Below are positions 5,955 through 12,212 of a stretch of 12,809 nt of DNA, piece after piece. How positions within the stretch are numbered: the stretch's first letter is position 1; each line of letters begins with the position of its first letter. Source of the DNA: Thalassospira sp. UBA1131 (GTDB lineage Bacteria > Pseudomonadota > Alphaproteobacteria > Rhodospirillales > Thalassospiraceae); assembly GCF_002311515.1 (NCBI RefSeq), contig NZ_DCAO01000065.1:8618-21426 (forward strand). The letters run 5' to 3'. The notes beneath the pieces were generated by a model. That model had not been told where the DNA came from. It ran no database searches and saw only the letters and a program-made list of their open reading frames with translations. Made by a program: the position numbers and the translations under genes.

Positions 5955-6692
5955 TTAGCTGCTCTGCCTGACATCGCAGGACATGTGGTTCTTGACCAGA
6001 ACCTTCTCGGCAAAGCGCTCAAACCACGCCCCGAAAGCCGCATCATATTTCGCCCGCCCGGCACGCTGGGTATCGGGGCATTGTGCGTTCGGGCGGTCGG
6101 TCTTGTCGGCCGCATTCGAAAGCCAGCGTTCATGGGCTTCGTCATCCACCTCGGGGTGGAACTGAATGCCCCAGATGCGCTCGTCAATGTGATAGGCCTG
6201 ATGGGGAAATGTCGGGCCGGTCGCAATCAATTCCGCCCCGTCGGGAACGCCAAACCCTTCACTGTGCCAGTGATAAACCATCAGTTCATCGGGAAACAGG
6301 TGTTCGCCTGCTTCTGTCGCCTGCACCGGGTAATAACCGATTTCGGTCATGCCTTCGGGATGGGGCACAACATCCGCACCAAGATGGCGCGCCATCATCT
6401 GTGCGCCAAGGCAAATGCCCAGATACATCGCATCACTGGCTACCACATGCGGCAGCCAGTTCATGATCGCACGCACATTATCCAGATGATCATCATTGGC
6501 ACTCATCGGGCCGCCAAACACGACCACCAGATGATATTTGCCAAGATCGGTCGGCAGCGGATCCCCTTCACCGGGACGGCGAATATCGAACTCAAACCCG
6601 TAGCGACGCATCACCGTTCCCAACCGCCCCGGCTGTCCGGTGGCAGAGTTGAAAACAAGTAAAATGCGGTTTTTCGGGCTCAGATCGTTCAT
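5955..6692 (-). CDS. Class I glutamine amidotransferase (GMP synthase-like)
   Basis: A 245-residue stand-alone class I glutamine amidotransferase domain. The nucleophile elbow GICLGAQ places C94, and the FHPE motif gives H179 and E181, so the catalytic triad is complete. The oxyanion-strand motif FGGPMSAND (59-67) is typical of the GMP synthase-like group. No synthetase domain is fused, so it either hydrolyses glutamine for a separate partner or acts on a gamma-glutamyl compound. The start at ATG 6692 has TGAGGA ending 5 nt upstream. It is convergent with the DUF2478 gene, with only 10 bp between the stops and no terminator visible in the gap. Residues about 195-245 form a family-variable C-terminal part. 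The precise substrate is not identifiable. Confidence 0.9.
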   Translation of the reverse strand: MNDLSPKNRILLVFNSATGQPGRLGTVMRRYGFEFDIRRPGEGDPLPTDLGKYHLVVVFGGPMSANDDHLDNVRAIMNWLPHVVASDAMYLGICLGAQMMARHLGADVVPHPEGMTEIGYYPVQATEAGEHLFPDELMVYHWHSEGFGVPDGAELIATGPTFPHQAYHIDERIWGIQFHPEVDDEAHERWLSNAADKTDRPNAQCPDTQRAGRAKYDAAFGAWFERFAEKVLVKNHMSCDVRQSS

Positions 6693-6716
6693 GCGGTCCT
6701 CATTGCTGCATTAGCG

Positions 6717-6746
6717 AAGGTAGACTGCACCACGCCGTTTTGACAA
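6717..6746 (-). promoter_or_regulatory. Possible promoter of the amidotransferase gene
   Basis: On the minus strand TTGTCA (6746-6741, 5/6 to TTGACA) is followed after 18 nt by TACCTT (6722-6717, 3/6 to TATAAT). It lies between the ychF terminator and the amidotransferase start, where a separate promoter is expected. The -10 match is weak. Confidence 0.3.
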
Positions 6747-6769
6747 GCCCCGCGTCACCAAAACAACCC

Positions 6770-6810
6770 GACCAAAACAAAAGGCCACCGCGCAATTTAC
6801 GGTGGCCTTT
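6770..6810 (-). terminator. Intrinsic terminator of the rplY-pth-ychF operon
   Basis: AAAGGCCACCG (6780-6790) and CGGTGGCCTTT (6800-6810) form a perfect 11-bp stem with a 9-nt loop. On the minus strand the 3' arm runs into CCTTTTGTTTTGG, a good T-rich tail. It lies 26 bp beyond the ychF stop. Confidence 0.92.
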
Positions 6811-6835
6811 GGAATGTTTCCGAAAAAGCGGGTGC

Positions 6836-7939
6836 TTAGACGTTGAATTTGAAGTGGAAGATATCGCCATCCTTGACGATATAGGTCTTGCCTTCCTGAC
6901 GCAGCTTGCCGGCATCGCGCGCGCGCGCTTCACCGTTAAATTCGATGAAATCGTCATAGGCGATGGTTTCGGCTTTAATGAAGCCGCGCTCGAAATCGGT
7001 GTGAATGACACCGGCCGCGTTCGGCGCCGTTGCGCCCTTGAACACCGTCCATGCGCGGGCCTCTTTCGGACCGACTGTAAAGAAGGTCAGAAGATTAAGC
7101 AGCTTGTAGCCTTCGCGGATGATGCGCGCGAGGCCCGTTTCCGAAAGACCAAGACCTTCAAGGAACTCTTTCTTGTCTTCAGCACTGTCAAGCAGGGCAA
7201 CTTCGGCCTCGATGGCCGCAGAAATCACCACCGAACGTGCACCCTGTGCTTCGGCCATGGCGGCAACCTTGGCCGAAAGTTCGTTGCCTTCCGCCGCACT
7301 GTCTTCATCGACGTTGCAAACATAAAGGATCGGTTTGCTGGTCAGAAGCTGCAGCATACGGAACGCCTTGGCTTCGTCTTCGCCGTCAATCTCGACCACG
7401 CGGGCCGGTTTGCCTTCACGCAGCACTTCAAGCGCGCGTTCGATCAGATCCATCGCCAGCTTGGCGTCCTTGTCGTTCGAACGCGCCTTTTTCTGCAGAC
7501 CCGGAATACGTTTTTCCAGGCTTTCCATATCGGCAAGCATCAGTTCGGTTTCGATGGTTTCCGCATCACGGACCGGATCGACCGAGTTGTCGACATGGGT
7601 GATGTCGTCATCTTCGAAACAGCGCAGCACGTGAACGATAGCATCGGTTTCACGAATGTTGGCAAGGAACTGGTTGCCAAGACCCTCGCCCTTCGATGCA
7701 CCACGGACCAGACCGGCAATATCAACAAATTCCAACTGCGTCGGAATGATGTTGGCCGAATTTGCGATCGCCGCGATCTTGTCAAGGCGCTCGTCCGGAA
7801 CGCTGACACGACCGGTATTGGGCTCAATCGTGCAGAACGGGAAGTTTGCTGCCTCGGCTGCTGCCGTCTGGGTCAGGGCGTTAAAAAGGGTCGATTTACC
7901 AACGTTGGGCAGACCGACAATACCGCATTTGAATCCCAT
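6836..7939 (-). CDS. ychF: Ribosome-associated P-loop ATPase/GTPase YchF (OLA1 family)
   Basis: The protein has 367 residues, against 363 in E. coli. YchF is a TRAFAC-class, Obg-related nucleotidase that binds ribosomes and prefers ATP; it has been linked to translation control and the oxidative stress response. Visible motifs are the P-loop GLPNVGKS (9-16), the G3 motif DIAG (73-76) and NVDE (209-212) in place of the usual NKxD, the substitution behind ATP preference. The C-terminal part is the TGS domain and ends FHFKFNV. The start was set at ATG 7939 because MGFKCGIVGLPNVGKS matches the family N-terminus exactly; an in-frame GTG six codons upstream (7957) was rejected. It follows pth by 64 bp. 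YchF and Pth genes are neighbours in many bacteria. Confidence 0.97.
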   Translation of the reverse strand: MGFKCGIVGLPNVGKSTLFNALTQTAAAEAANFPFCTIEPNTGRVSVPDERLDKIAAIANSANIIPTQLEFVDIAGLVRGASKGEGLGNQFLANIRETDAIVHVLRCFEDDDITHVDNSVDPVRDAETIETELMLADMESLEKRIPGLQKKARSNDKDAKLAMDLIERALEVLREGKPARVVEIDGEDEAKAFRMLQLLTSKPILYVCNVDEDSAAEGNELSAKVAAMAEAQGARSVVISAAIEAEVALLDSAEDKKEFLEGLGLSETGLARIIREGYKLLNLLTFFTVGPKEARAWTVFKGATAPNAAGVIHTDFERGFIKAETIAYDDFIEFNGEARARDAGKLRQEGKTYIVKDGDIFHFKFNV

Positions 7940-8003
7940 CTTTCCGGGCTCCGTCACTTGAATTTCTGTTTATCAGGATCGGTTTGCGTATGTGCGAACC
8001 AGA

Positions 8004-8783
8004 CTATTTCTTTTTGCCAAATGCCTTGGCAAGCGCTTCGGCCATGGCCGAGGCTGCATTACTTACCGGGGTATCGGCGCGCTCAAGCCGCACCTTTGCC
8101 GCCCCTGAAAGATCATTGATGCCTTCACCTGCCTGCGGCTCGGTTGATGCATCTTTGTTCTTCTCGCCCTTGTCGGCGGCCGGTTTGTCTTTTTTCGGCG
8201 CCTTTGGCTTGGGCGGTGAAACAATGGCGGAAACCTTGCTCATAAAGCCGCCATCATCGCCCTTGGTCAGGCGTCCGAATTCGGCGGCCACCGCATCCAG
8301 AAGCGTCATCAGCCAGCCATCCTGTTCGGCCTTGGAGAAATCCCCAAGAACATGACCATGCACGCGGGACTTTTCCCCCGGATGACCAATGCCCAAACGA
8401 ACGCGGCGATATTCCTTGCCACAATGGGCGTCAATCGATCGCAAACCGTTATGGCCGCCATGGCCGCCGCCGCGTTTGACGCGCAGCTTGCCCGGTGGCA
8501 GGTCCAGCTCATCATGCAGGACAATAACGTCTTCGACCGGAATCTTGTAAAAGCGCAGCACTTCGCCAACGCTTTGCCCCGAAAGGTTCATGAAGGTTTC
8601 CGGTTTCAGAACCAGAACCTTTTGGCCGTTCAATTCACCTTCGGAAATCTGGCCCTGGAATTTCTTGCGCCAGGGACCAAAAGAATAGCGGCGGACGAGT
8701 TCGTCCGCCGCCATGAAGCCAATGTTGTGACGATTGGCGGCATATCCCGATCCCGGGTTTCCCAATCCAACCACCAGAAACAT
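8004..8783 (-). CDS. pth: Peptidyl-tRNA hydrolase Pth with a long basic C-terminal extension
   Basis: The enzyme releases peptides from prematurely dropped peptidyl-tRNA and recycles the tRNA. Active-site residues are all visible: N9 in GLGNPG, H19 in NRHNIGF (catalytic), N66 in MNLSG, D91 in HDELDLPPG and N112 in GGHNGLRS. The usual length is about 190 residues; this one has 259. Residues from about 190 onward form an extension rich in Lys, Pro, Ala and Asp (PKPKAPKKDKPAADKGEK) that ends AFGKKK and looks unstructured. The start at ATG 8783 has GAGGT about 6 nt upstream. The gene begins 15 bp after rplY, and the ribosome-binding site can sit in the loop of a small hairpin that includes the rplY stop codon. 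It is the second gene of rplY-pth-ychF. Confidence 0.97.
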   Translation of the reverse strand: MFLVVGLGNPGSGYAANRHNIGFMAADELVRRYSFGPWRKKFQGQISEGELNGQKVLVLKPETFMNLSGQSVGEVLRFYKIPVEDVIVLHDELDLPPGKLRVKRGGGHGGHNGLRSIDAHCGKEYRRVRLGIGHPGEKSRVHGHVLGDFSKAEQDGWLMTLLDAVAAEFGRLTKGDDGGFMSKVSAIVSPPKPKAPKKDKPAADKGEKNKDASTEPQAGEGINDLSGAAKVRLERADTPVSNAASAMAEALAKAFGKKK

Positions 8784-8798
8784 CGTAAGACCTCGATC

Positions 8799-9428
8799 TT
8801 ATTCTTCGGTCGCTGCTTCTTCTTCGCCTTCTTCGTCAGAAGATTCGTTCTCTTCCGAACGCAGAGCAGACGGCGCAGCAACGGTTGCGACCGTGAAGTC
8901 ACGATCGGTAATCGTAAGCTCGACACCTTTCGGCAGTTTGATCGCCGAAATGTGGATCGAGTCACCAACTTCAACACCGGTCAGGTCAAAGACCAGTTCT
9001 TCCGGAATTGCAGACGGTGCGCAAAGAACTTCGACGTCGTGACGAACGATGTTCAGAACACCGCCTTTTTTGAGGCCCGGGGATTTCTCTTCGTTTACGA
9101 AGCGAACCGGAACTTCAACGTTGATCGTCTGGCCTTTGGAGAAGCGCAGGAAGTCAACGTGCAGAATTTCGTCAGATACTTTGTCGAACTGAACGTCGCG
9201 CGGCAGAACTTCGTATTTCTCTTTGCCAACCTGAACGGTCAGAACGTGGGAATAGAAGCCCGGCGCATGCAGAAGTTTCCAAAGCGGACGCGGGTCAACC
9301 TGGAACAGAACAGCTTCCTGTTTTGCACCATAGATAACACCAGGGACCATACCGGCACGACGCACGGCACGGGCGGCCCCCTTTCCGGCCCGTTCACGGA
9401 TTTCCGCAGTGATAACAGAATTTGCCAT
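8799..9428 (-). CDS. rplY: Large ribosomal subunit protein bL25, Ctc/TL5 form
   Basis: The protein has 209 residues, the two-domain (Ctc/TL5) form; E. coli has only the first domain, about 94 residues. The N-terminal domain (about 1-92) binds 5S rRNA and includes RERAGKGAARAVRRAGMVPGV, the usual bL25 start. The second beta-rich domain (about 98-190) contains GGVLNIVRHDVEVLC. The last 19 residues are strongly acidic (SEENESSDEEGEEEAATEE). The start at ATG 9428 has AAGGAG 8 nt upstream. The gene leads the rplY-pth-ychF operon and is separated from prs by a terminator and a two-tier hairpin. bL25 of this form is also a general-stress protein in some bacteria. Confidence 0.97.
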   Translation of the reverse strand: MANSVITAEIRERAGKGAARAVRRAGMVPGVIYGAKQEAVLFQVDPRPLWKLLHAPGFYSHVLTVQVGKEKYEVLPRDVQFDKVSDEILHVDFLRFSKGQTINVEVPVRFVNEEKSPGLKKGGVLNIVRHDVEVLCAPSAIPEELVFDLTGVEVGDSIHISAIKLPKGVELTITDRDFTVATVAAPSALRSEENESSDEEGEEEAATEE

Positions 9429-9463
9429 CGGAAAATCTCCTTGAACTAAAAGTAGTTTGTCCC

Positions 9464-9498
9464 CGCAGGTTGGTGAGAATCACCGCTGAAAGCCTGCG
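9464..9498 (-). promoter_or_regulatory. Two-tier hairpin upstream of rplY
   Basis: CGCAGG (9464-9469) pairs with CCTGCG (9493-9498). Inside it GGTGA (9472-9476) pairs with TCACC (9480-9484) around a 3-nt loop. It starts directly after the T tract of the prs terminator and ends about 35 nt before the rplY start. It could be a leader structure for autoregulation, since rplY of E. coli is known to be autogenously controlled. No convincing promoter was found in the spacer. Confidence 0.4.
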
Positions 9499-9534
9499 AA
9501 AACAAGTGCGGTGGCCTCCAGGGGTGCCACCGCA
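9499..9534 (-). terminator. Terminator after prs
   Basis: TGCGGTGGC (9507-9515) pairs perfectly with GCCACCGCA (9526-9534) around a 10-nt loop. On the minus strand CTTGTTTTC follows. A smaller stem (GAGGG 9537-9541 with CCCTC 9549-9553) just before it overlaps the prs stop codon. Partial read-through into rplY is possible because the T tract is interrupted. Confidence 0.72.
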
Positions 9535-9551
9535 GCGAGGGCCTTATACCC

Positions 9552-10484
9552 TCAATCGAAAAGAACGGAAACAGATTTTTCTTCCGAAATGCGGCGGATG
9601 GCTTCTGCCATCAGCGGTGCAATCGGAAGCTGTCTGATTTTTCCACAATCACGCACCGCATCGGATGCCTTGATCGAGTCACTGGTCACAACTTCGGTCA
9701 TCGGGGAGTTGGCAATACGCTCAACCGCCGGACCCGACAGAACACCATGCGAAACATAGGCCGCAACCGACGATGCACCGCGTTCTTTCAGCGCACCGGC
9801 CGCATTGCAAAGCGTGCCAGCGGAATCAACGATGTCATCGACCAGGATGCATGCCGCGTCCTTGACGTCACCAATGACGTTCATGACTTCGGAAACACCG
9901 GCCTGCGGACGACGTTTGTCGATGATGGCCAGTTCCGCATCAAGACGTTTTGCAACCGAACGCGCACGCGCCACACCGCCAACGTCCGGGCTGACGATGA
10001 CCAGCTTCTGGCCGTCAAGCTTGTTGCGGATGTCGCTGGTCAGCACCGGCGATGCAAACAGGTTATCAAGCGGAATATCAAAGAAGCCCTGAATCTGACC
10101 GGCATGGAGATCCATGGTCAGAACGCGGTCTGCACCGGCAACCGTGATCAGGTTGGCAACCAGCTTCGCCGAAATCGGGGTACGGGGGCCCGATTTACGG
10201 TCCTGACGAGCATAGCCGAAATACGGCATAACAGCCGTGATACGACGTGCCGAACCGCGGCGCAGCGCATCAAGCATCACCAGCAGTTCCATCAGGTTGT
10301 CGTTTGCGGGATAAGAGGTGCTCTGAATGACAAAAACGTCCTCACCGCGGACGTTTTCCTGTATTTCGCACCAGATTTCCTCATCAGAGAAACGCTTAAC
10401 ATCTGCACGGGTAAGCGGCAGATTAAGATGGTCAGCAATTGCCTCAGCCAACGGGCGGTTACTGTTACCAGCGAGGATCTTCAT
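9552..10484 (-). CDS. prs: Ribose-phosphate pyrophosphokinase (PRPP synthetase)
   Basis: The enzyme makes PRPP from ribose 5-phosphate and ATP for purine, pyrimidine, histidine, tryptophan and NAD synthesis. At 310 residues it is a normal class I enzyme. Motifs in order are: the flexible-loop region YFGYARQDRKSGPRTPISAK (88-107); DLHAGQIQGFFDIPLDNL (125-142), with H127; VSPDVGGVARA (164-174); and the PRPP-binding loop VDDIVDSAGT (215-224). The start at ATG 10484 has CGAGG about 8 nt upstream and gives the canonical MKILAGNSNRPLA N-terminus. A good sigma70-like promoter lies about 200 nt upstream, giving a long leader. A terminator follows the gene. Order pgeF, lipoprotein, prs, rplY, pth, ychF suits an alphaproteobacterial housekeeping cluster. 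Confidence 0.98.
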   Translation of the reverse strand: MKILAGNSNRPLAEAIADHLNLPLTRADVKRFSDEEIWCEIQENVRGEDVFVIQSTSYPANDNLMELLVMLDALRRGSARRITAVMPYFGYARQDRKSGPRTPISAKLVANLITVAGADRVLTMDLHAGQIQGFFDIPLDNLFASPVLTSDIRNKLDGQKLVIVSPDVGGVARARSVAKRLDAELAIIDKRRPQAGVSEVMNVIGDVKDAACILVDDIVDSAGTLCNAAGALKERGASSVAAYVSHGVLSGPAVERIANSPMTEVVTSDSIKASDAVRDCGKIRQLPIAPLMAEAIRRISEEKSVSVLFD

Positions 10485-10694
10485 ATCGGGGCCTCGGTTA
10501 ATGGGTGCCGGGAAAGCGAATAACTAAACAAAACTCGCGCGACTCCGATCCGAACAGATAGCCGTCCCTAGCCTTTTGTTGCCCTTGCCGCTCAACAGCC
10601 CGGAAACTGGGAATTTCCCGACCAATCAACGACGCCTTCACGACACTCAAAGACCAAATCCTGACACTTCTGCATACCGGCAGATCGCGGCGGC
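10485..10694 (-). other. Long 5' leader of prs, no gene seen
   Basis: Together with the promoter at 10695-10723 this is most of the 319-bp gap between the lipoprotein stop and prs. No open reading frame with a ribosome-binding site and no known riboswitch pattern was recognised. A short GGGAA/TTCCC near-palindrome lies at 10609-10619. If the promoter is right, about 200 nt of untranslated RNA precede prs. Confidence 0.4.
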
Positions 10695-10723
10695 TTTATA
10701 ACCAGCCGTTAACAGTCTGTAAA
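10695..10723 (-). promoter_or_regulatory. Sigma70-type promoter of prs
   Basis: On the minus strand TTTACA (10723-10718, 5/6 to TTGACA) is followed after exactly 17 nt by TATAAA (10700-10695, 5/6 to TATAAT). It is the best promoter match noticed in the window. It lies about 80 nt after the end of the lipoprotein gene and points at prs. Confidence 0.7.
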
Positions 10724-10803
10724 TGGGCCCAATGCCGAATAACGACAAGGCAGTCATGCATGTCCGGCCCATCAGCCTCTGGCATCACCGATCACAACGG
10801 CAA

Positions 10804-11817
10804 TCAACGCGCCAAAGCTGTCCTGTTATCGGGACGCAGTTGAAGCTTCTTGCTGGTTGCGATCTGTCCCAGAACACCTTCAAGGGTTTCAACCGCCGCC
10901 TGGGCGGCAAGGGACGCCACCGACCCCCATCTTTCATCAAGCTGACCGCGCGGGACGACATTGTTCTGGTTCATCTGACCCAGTTCCGTGCCATCGACTT
11001 CCATGATGATCCATTCAATCGATACACGATCCAGCGGTGTGGTGGTTTCTTCCTCGACCGGGCTGACATCAATGGTGGCAGACAGGATGACACTGTTTTC
11101 ATCCATCTCGCGGTTATCGACCGTGATCCCGCGTGCCTTCAATAATGCCCCGGCCGACCGTGCCAAGGCTGTATTGCCATCGCCCGGCGCACCGGCAAAA
11201 TCAATCAGGGCGACCTTCATCAAAGGCGCTGCCCGCAACGAAGACCGATCGCCGGTAATCATGAAGGCAATCTGATCGGCGGGTTGCGCGACCAGCCCTT
11301 CATAGGTTTTCGCCACCGGGTCCTCGGCCTTGCCTTCAAGTTCGCGGACTTTATCAACCAGCTCCTTCGGGATGGCGAGGTTGCTTTCCTCGGGCCCGGT
11401 GGGTTGATCGGCAAACCACTGATCGGCGGCCAGTTCGCCAGTCGACCGGGTGGTATCAATCGCAAGACCATCCGGGCGCATCAGAACCCAGGTGATATCA
11501 AGATCGGCACCGGTATCACTGAGGCTGGCCTGAACATTCGGGCGCAGGATGTAATCCCCGCCCGTATCAGATTCGCTATAGGCCGGAATATCACGCAGAC
11601 GAAGGGCACGCGCCATCGCACGCGCCAGATGGGCCGATGCCCCTTCGGGAAGATCTTCGGTATTTTCCACGCGCACGGTGCCGGTATCACGCAGCTCAAG
11701 CAATGCCGGATCACCGGCCCGACCCGCCCCCTCGAACGGGCGCGGCAAATCGCCACAGGCCGCAAGCAATCCAGCCAGACCAATAACCAAAACAACAGAA
11801 CGCAGGAAAGACTTCAT
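10804..11817 (-). CDS. Uncharacterised lipoprotein with an internally duplicated domain
   Basis: A 337-residue protein with a clear lipoprotein signal: a short basic start, a hydrophobic stretch and the lipobox LAAC with C21 as the lipidated residue. Residue +2 is Gly, so outer-membrane sorting is possible. The family was not recognised. Two halves resemble each other. The first (about 64-135) runs LARAMARALRLRDIPAY...DITWVLMRPDG...DQWF, and the second (about 218-297) runs LARSAGALLKARGITVD...SIEWIIMEVDG...DERWG. Each has a helix, a strand-rich part and a W-x-x-M-x-x-DG turn. The second half resembles a C-terminal pattern seen in alphaproteobacterial lipoproteins ('vprG.LDe.WG'). The start at ATG 11817 gives the signal peptide directly; the Shine-Dalgarno is weak. 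It sits between pgeF (peptidoglycan editing) and prs, which hints at an envelope role but does not prove it. Confidence 0.85.
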   Translation of the reverse strand: MKSFLRSVVLVIGLAGLLAACGDLPRPFEGAGRAGDPALLELRDTGTVRVENTEDLPEGASAHLARAMARALRLRDIPAYSESDTGGDYILRPNVQASLSDTGADLDITWVLMRPDGLAIDTTRSTGELAADQWFADQPTGPEESNLAIPKELVDKVRELEGKAEDPVAKTYEGLVAQPADQIAFMITGDRSSLRAAPLMKVALIDFAGAPGDGNTALARSAGALLKARGITVDNREMDENSVILSATIDVSPVEEETTTPLDRVSIEWIIMEVDGTELGQMNQNNVVPRGQLDERWGSVASLAAQAAVETLEGVLGQIATSKKLQLRPDNRTALAR

Positions 11818-11847
11818 AGGGGCACTTCTAAAACGGGATTTACGCCA

Positions 11848-11916
11848 TCACATGATCACACAACCAACCATGGTCGCGATGATCATAAAGAAAAAAAGCA
11901 TTATCAGATGTGGCAT
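11848..11916 (-). CDS. Possible 22-residue hydrophobic micro-protein
   Basis: A short frame upstream of the lipoprotein gene reads MPHLIMLFFFMIIATMVGC and then three more residues before TGA. It is almost wholly hydrophobic and long enough to span the membrane once. GGGGG lies 7 nt before the ATG, a fair but not consensus ribosome-binding site. The stop is 30 nt before the lipoprotein ATG. Nothing else supports it, and such a short frame can arise by chance. Confidence 0.25.
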   Translation of the reverse strand: MPHLIMLFFFMIIATMVGCVIM

Positions 11917-11947
11917 GGCATATCCCCCGGGGTCCGCATAAGCACCC

Positions 11948-12212
11948 TAGGGTCCAAACTAATTCAAATGACCGTTCCGGTCTCCCGGATTTGTGCGGAT
12001 ATGCGAAGCAAAATCGCAGGAAGATATGCATCTTTCAAGGTTTTGCGACAAAGTAGCCCGTACAAATCCGGGTGATCCTAAGGACAACGGATATGAGAGA
12101 AAGCCTCTGCGTCAAATTCCTTGATTGGGGATCACCCCAATCTGCGGGCTTTTCCTTGCTTTTTCTCTCATATCCGTTGCCGGATCGATCATTTGAATGA
12201 GTTTGGACCCTA
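11948..12212. repeat. 265-bp palindromic element with three nested inverted repeats (MITE-like or structured RNA)
   Basis: The terminal inverted repeats are 11948-11980 and 12180-12212, complementary at 30 of 33 positions. They begin TAGGGTCCAAACT and end AGTTTGGACCCTA. Inside lie two more stems. CCCGGATTTGT (11984-11994) pairs with ACAAATCCGGG (12062-12072) and extends to 15 bp with one G-T. CAACGGATATGAGAGAAA (12085-12102) pairs perfectly over 18 bp with 12162-12179. The latter encloses GATTGGGG-ATCA-CCCCAATC (12123-12142). The arms abut with almost no spacer (3, 12 and 0 nt), so the strand can fold as a three-way junction. TA stands at both ends, as with IS630/Tc1-type target duplication. 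No transposase or other protein is encoded. This fills most of the 392-bp gap between pgeF and the lipoprotein gene. Confidence 0.8.

Noticed and set aside
7940..7957. GTG start of ychF six codons upstream
   Set aside because: The family N-terminus is MGFKCGIVGLPNVGKS, so ATG 7939 is the start.
6740..8119. 459-residue open frame on the + strand
   Set aside because: It is the antisense shadow of ychF, which has all family motifs. The shadow protein shows no domain or ribosome-binding site.
8352..9449. 365-residue open frame on the + strand
   Set aside because: It runs antisense across both pth and rplY, which are certain genes.
9747..10523. 258-residue frame on the + strand opposite prs
   Set aside because: Shadow of a highly conserved gene with no protein-like features.
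10609..10619. GGGAATTTCCC near-palindrome in the prs leader as an operator
   Set aside because: Only 5-bp arms, no second copy and no known regulator match.
11944..11953. ACCCTAGGGT palindrome as a separate operator
   Set aside because: It is the junction of the flank with the left end of the 265-bp element and is explained by that boundary.
11981..12179. Transposase remnant inside the palindromic element
   Set aside because: No frame of useful length or transposase motif exists there; the interior is made of inverted repeats.
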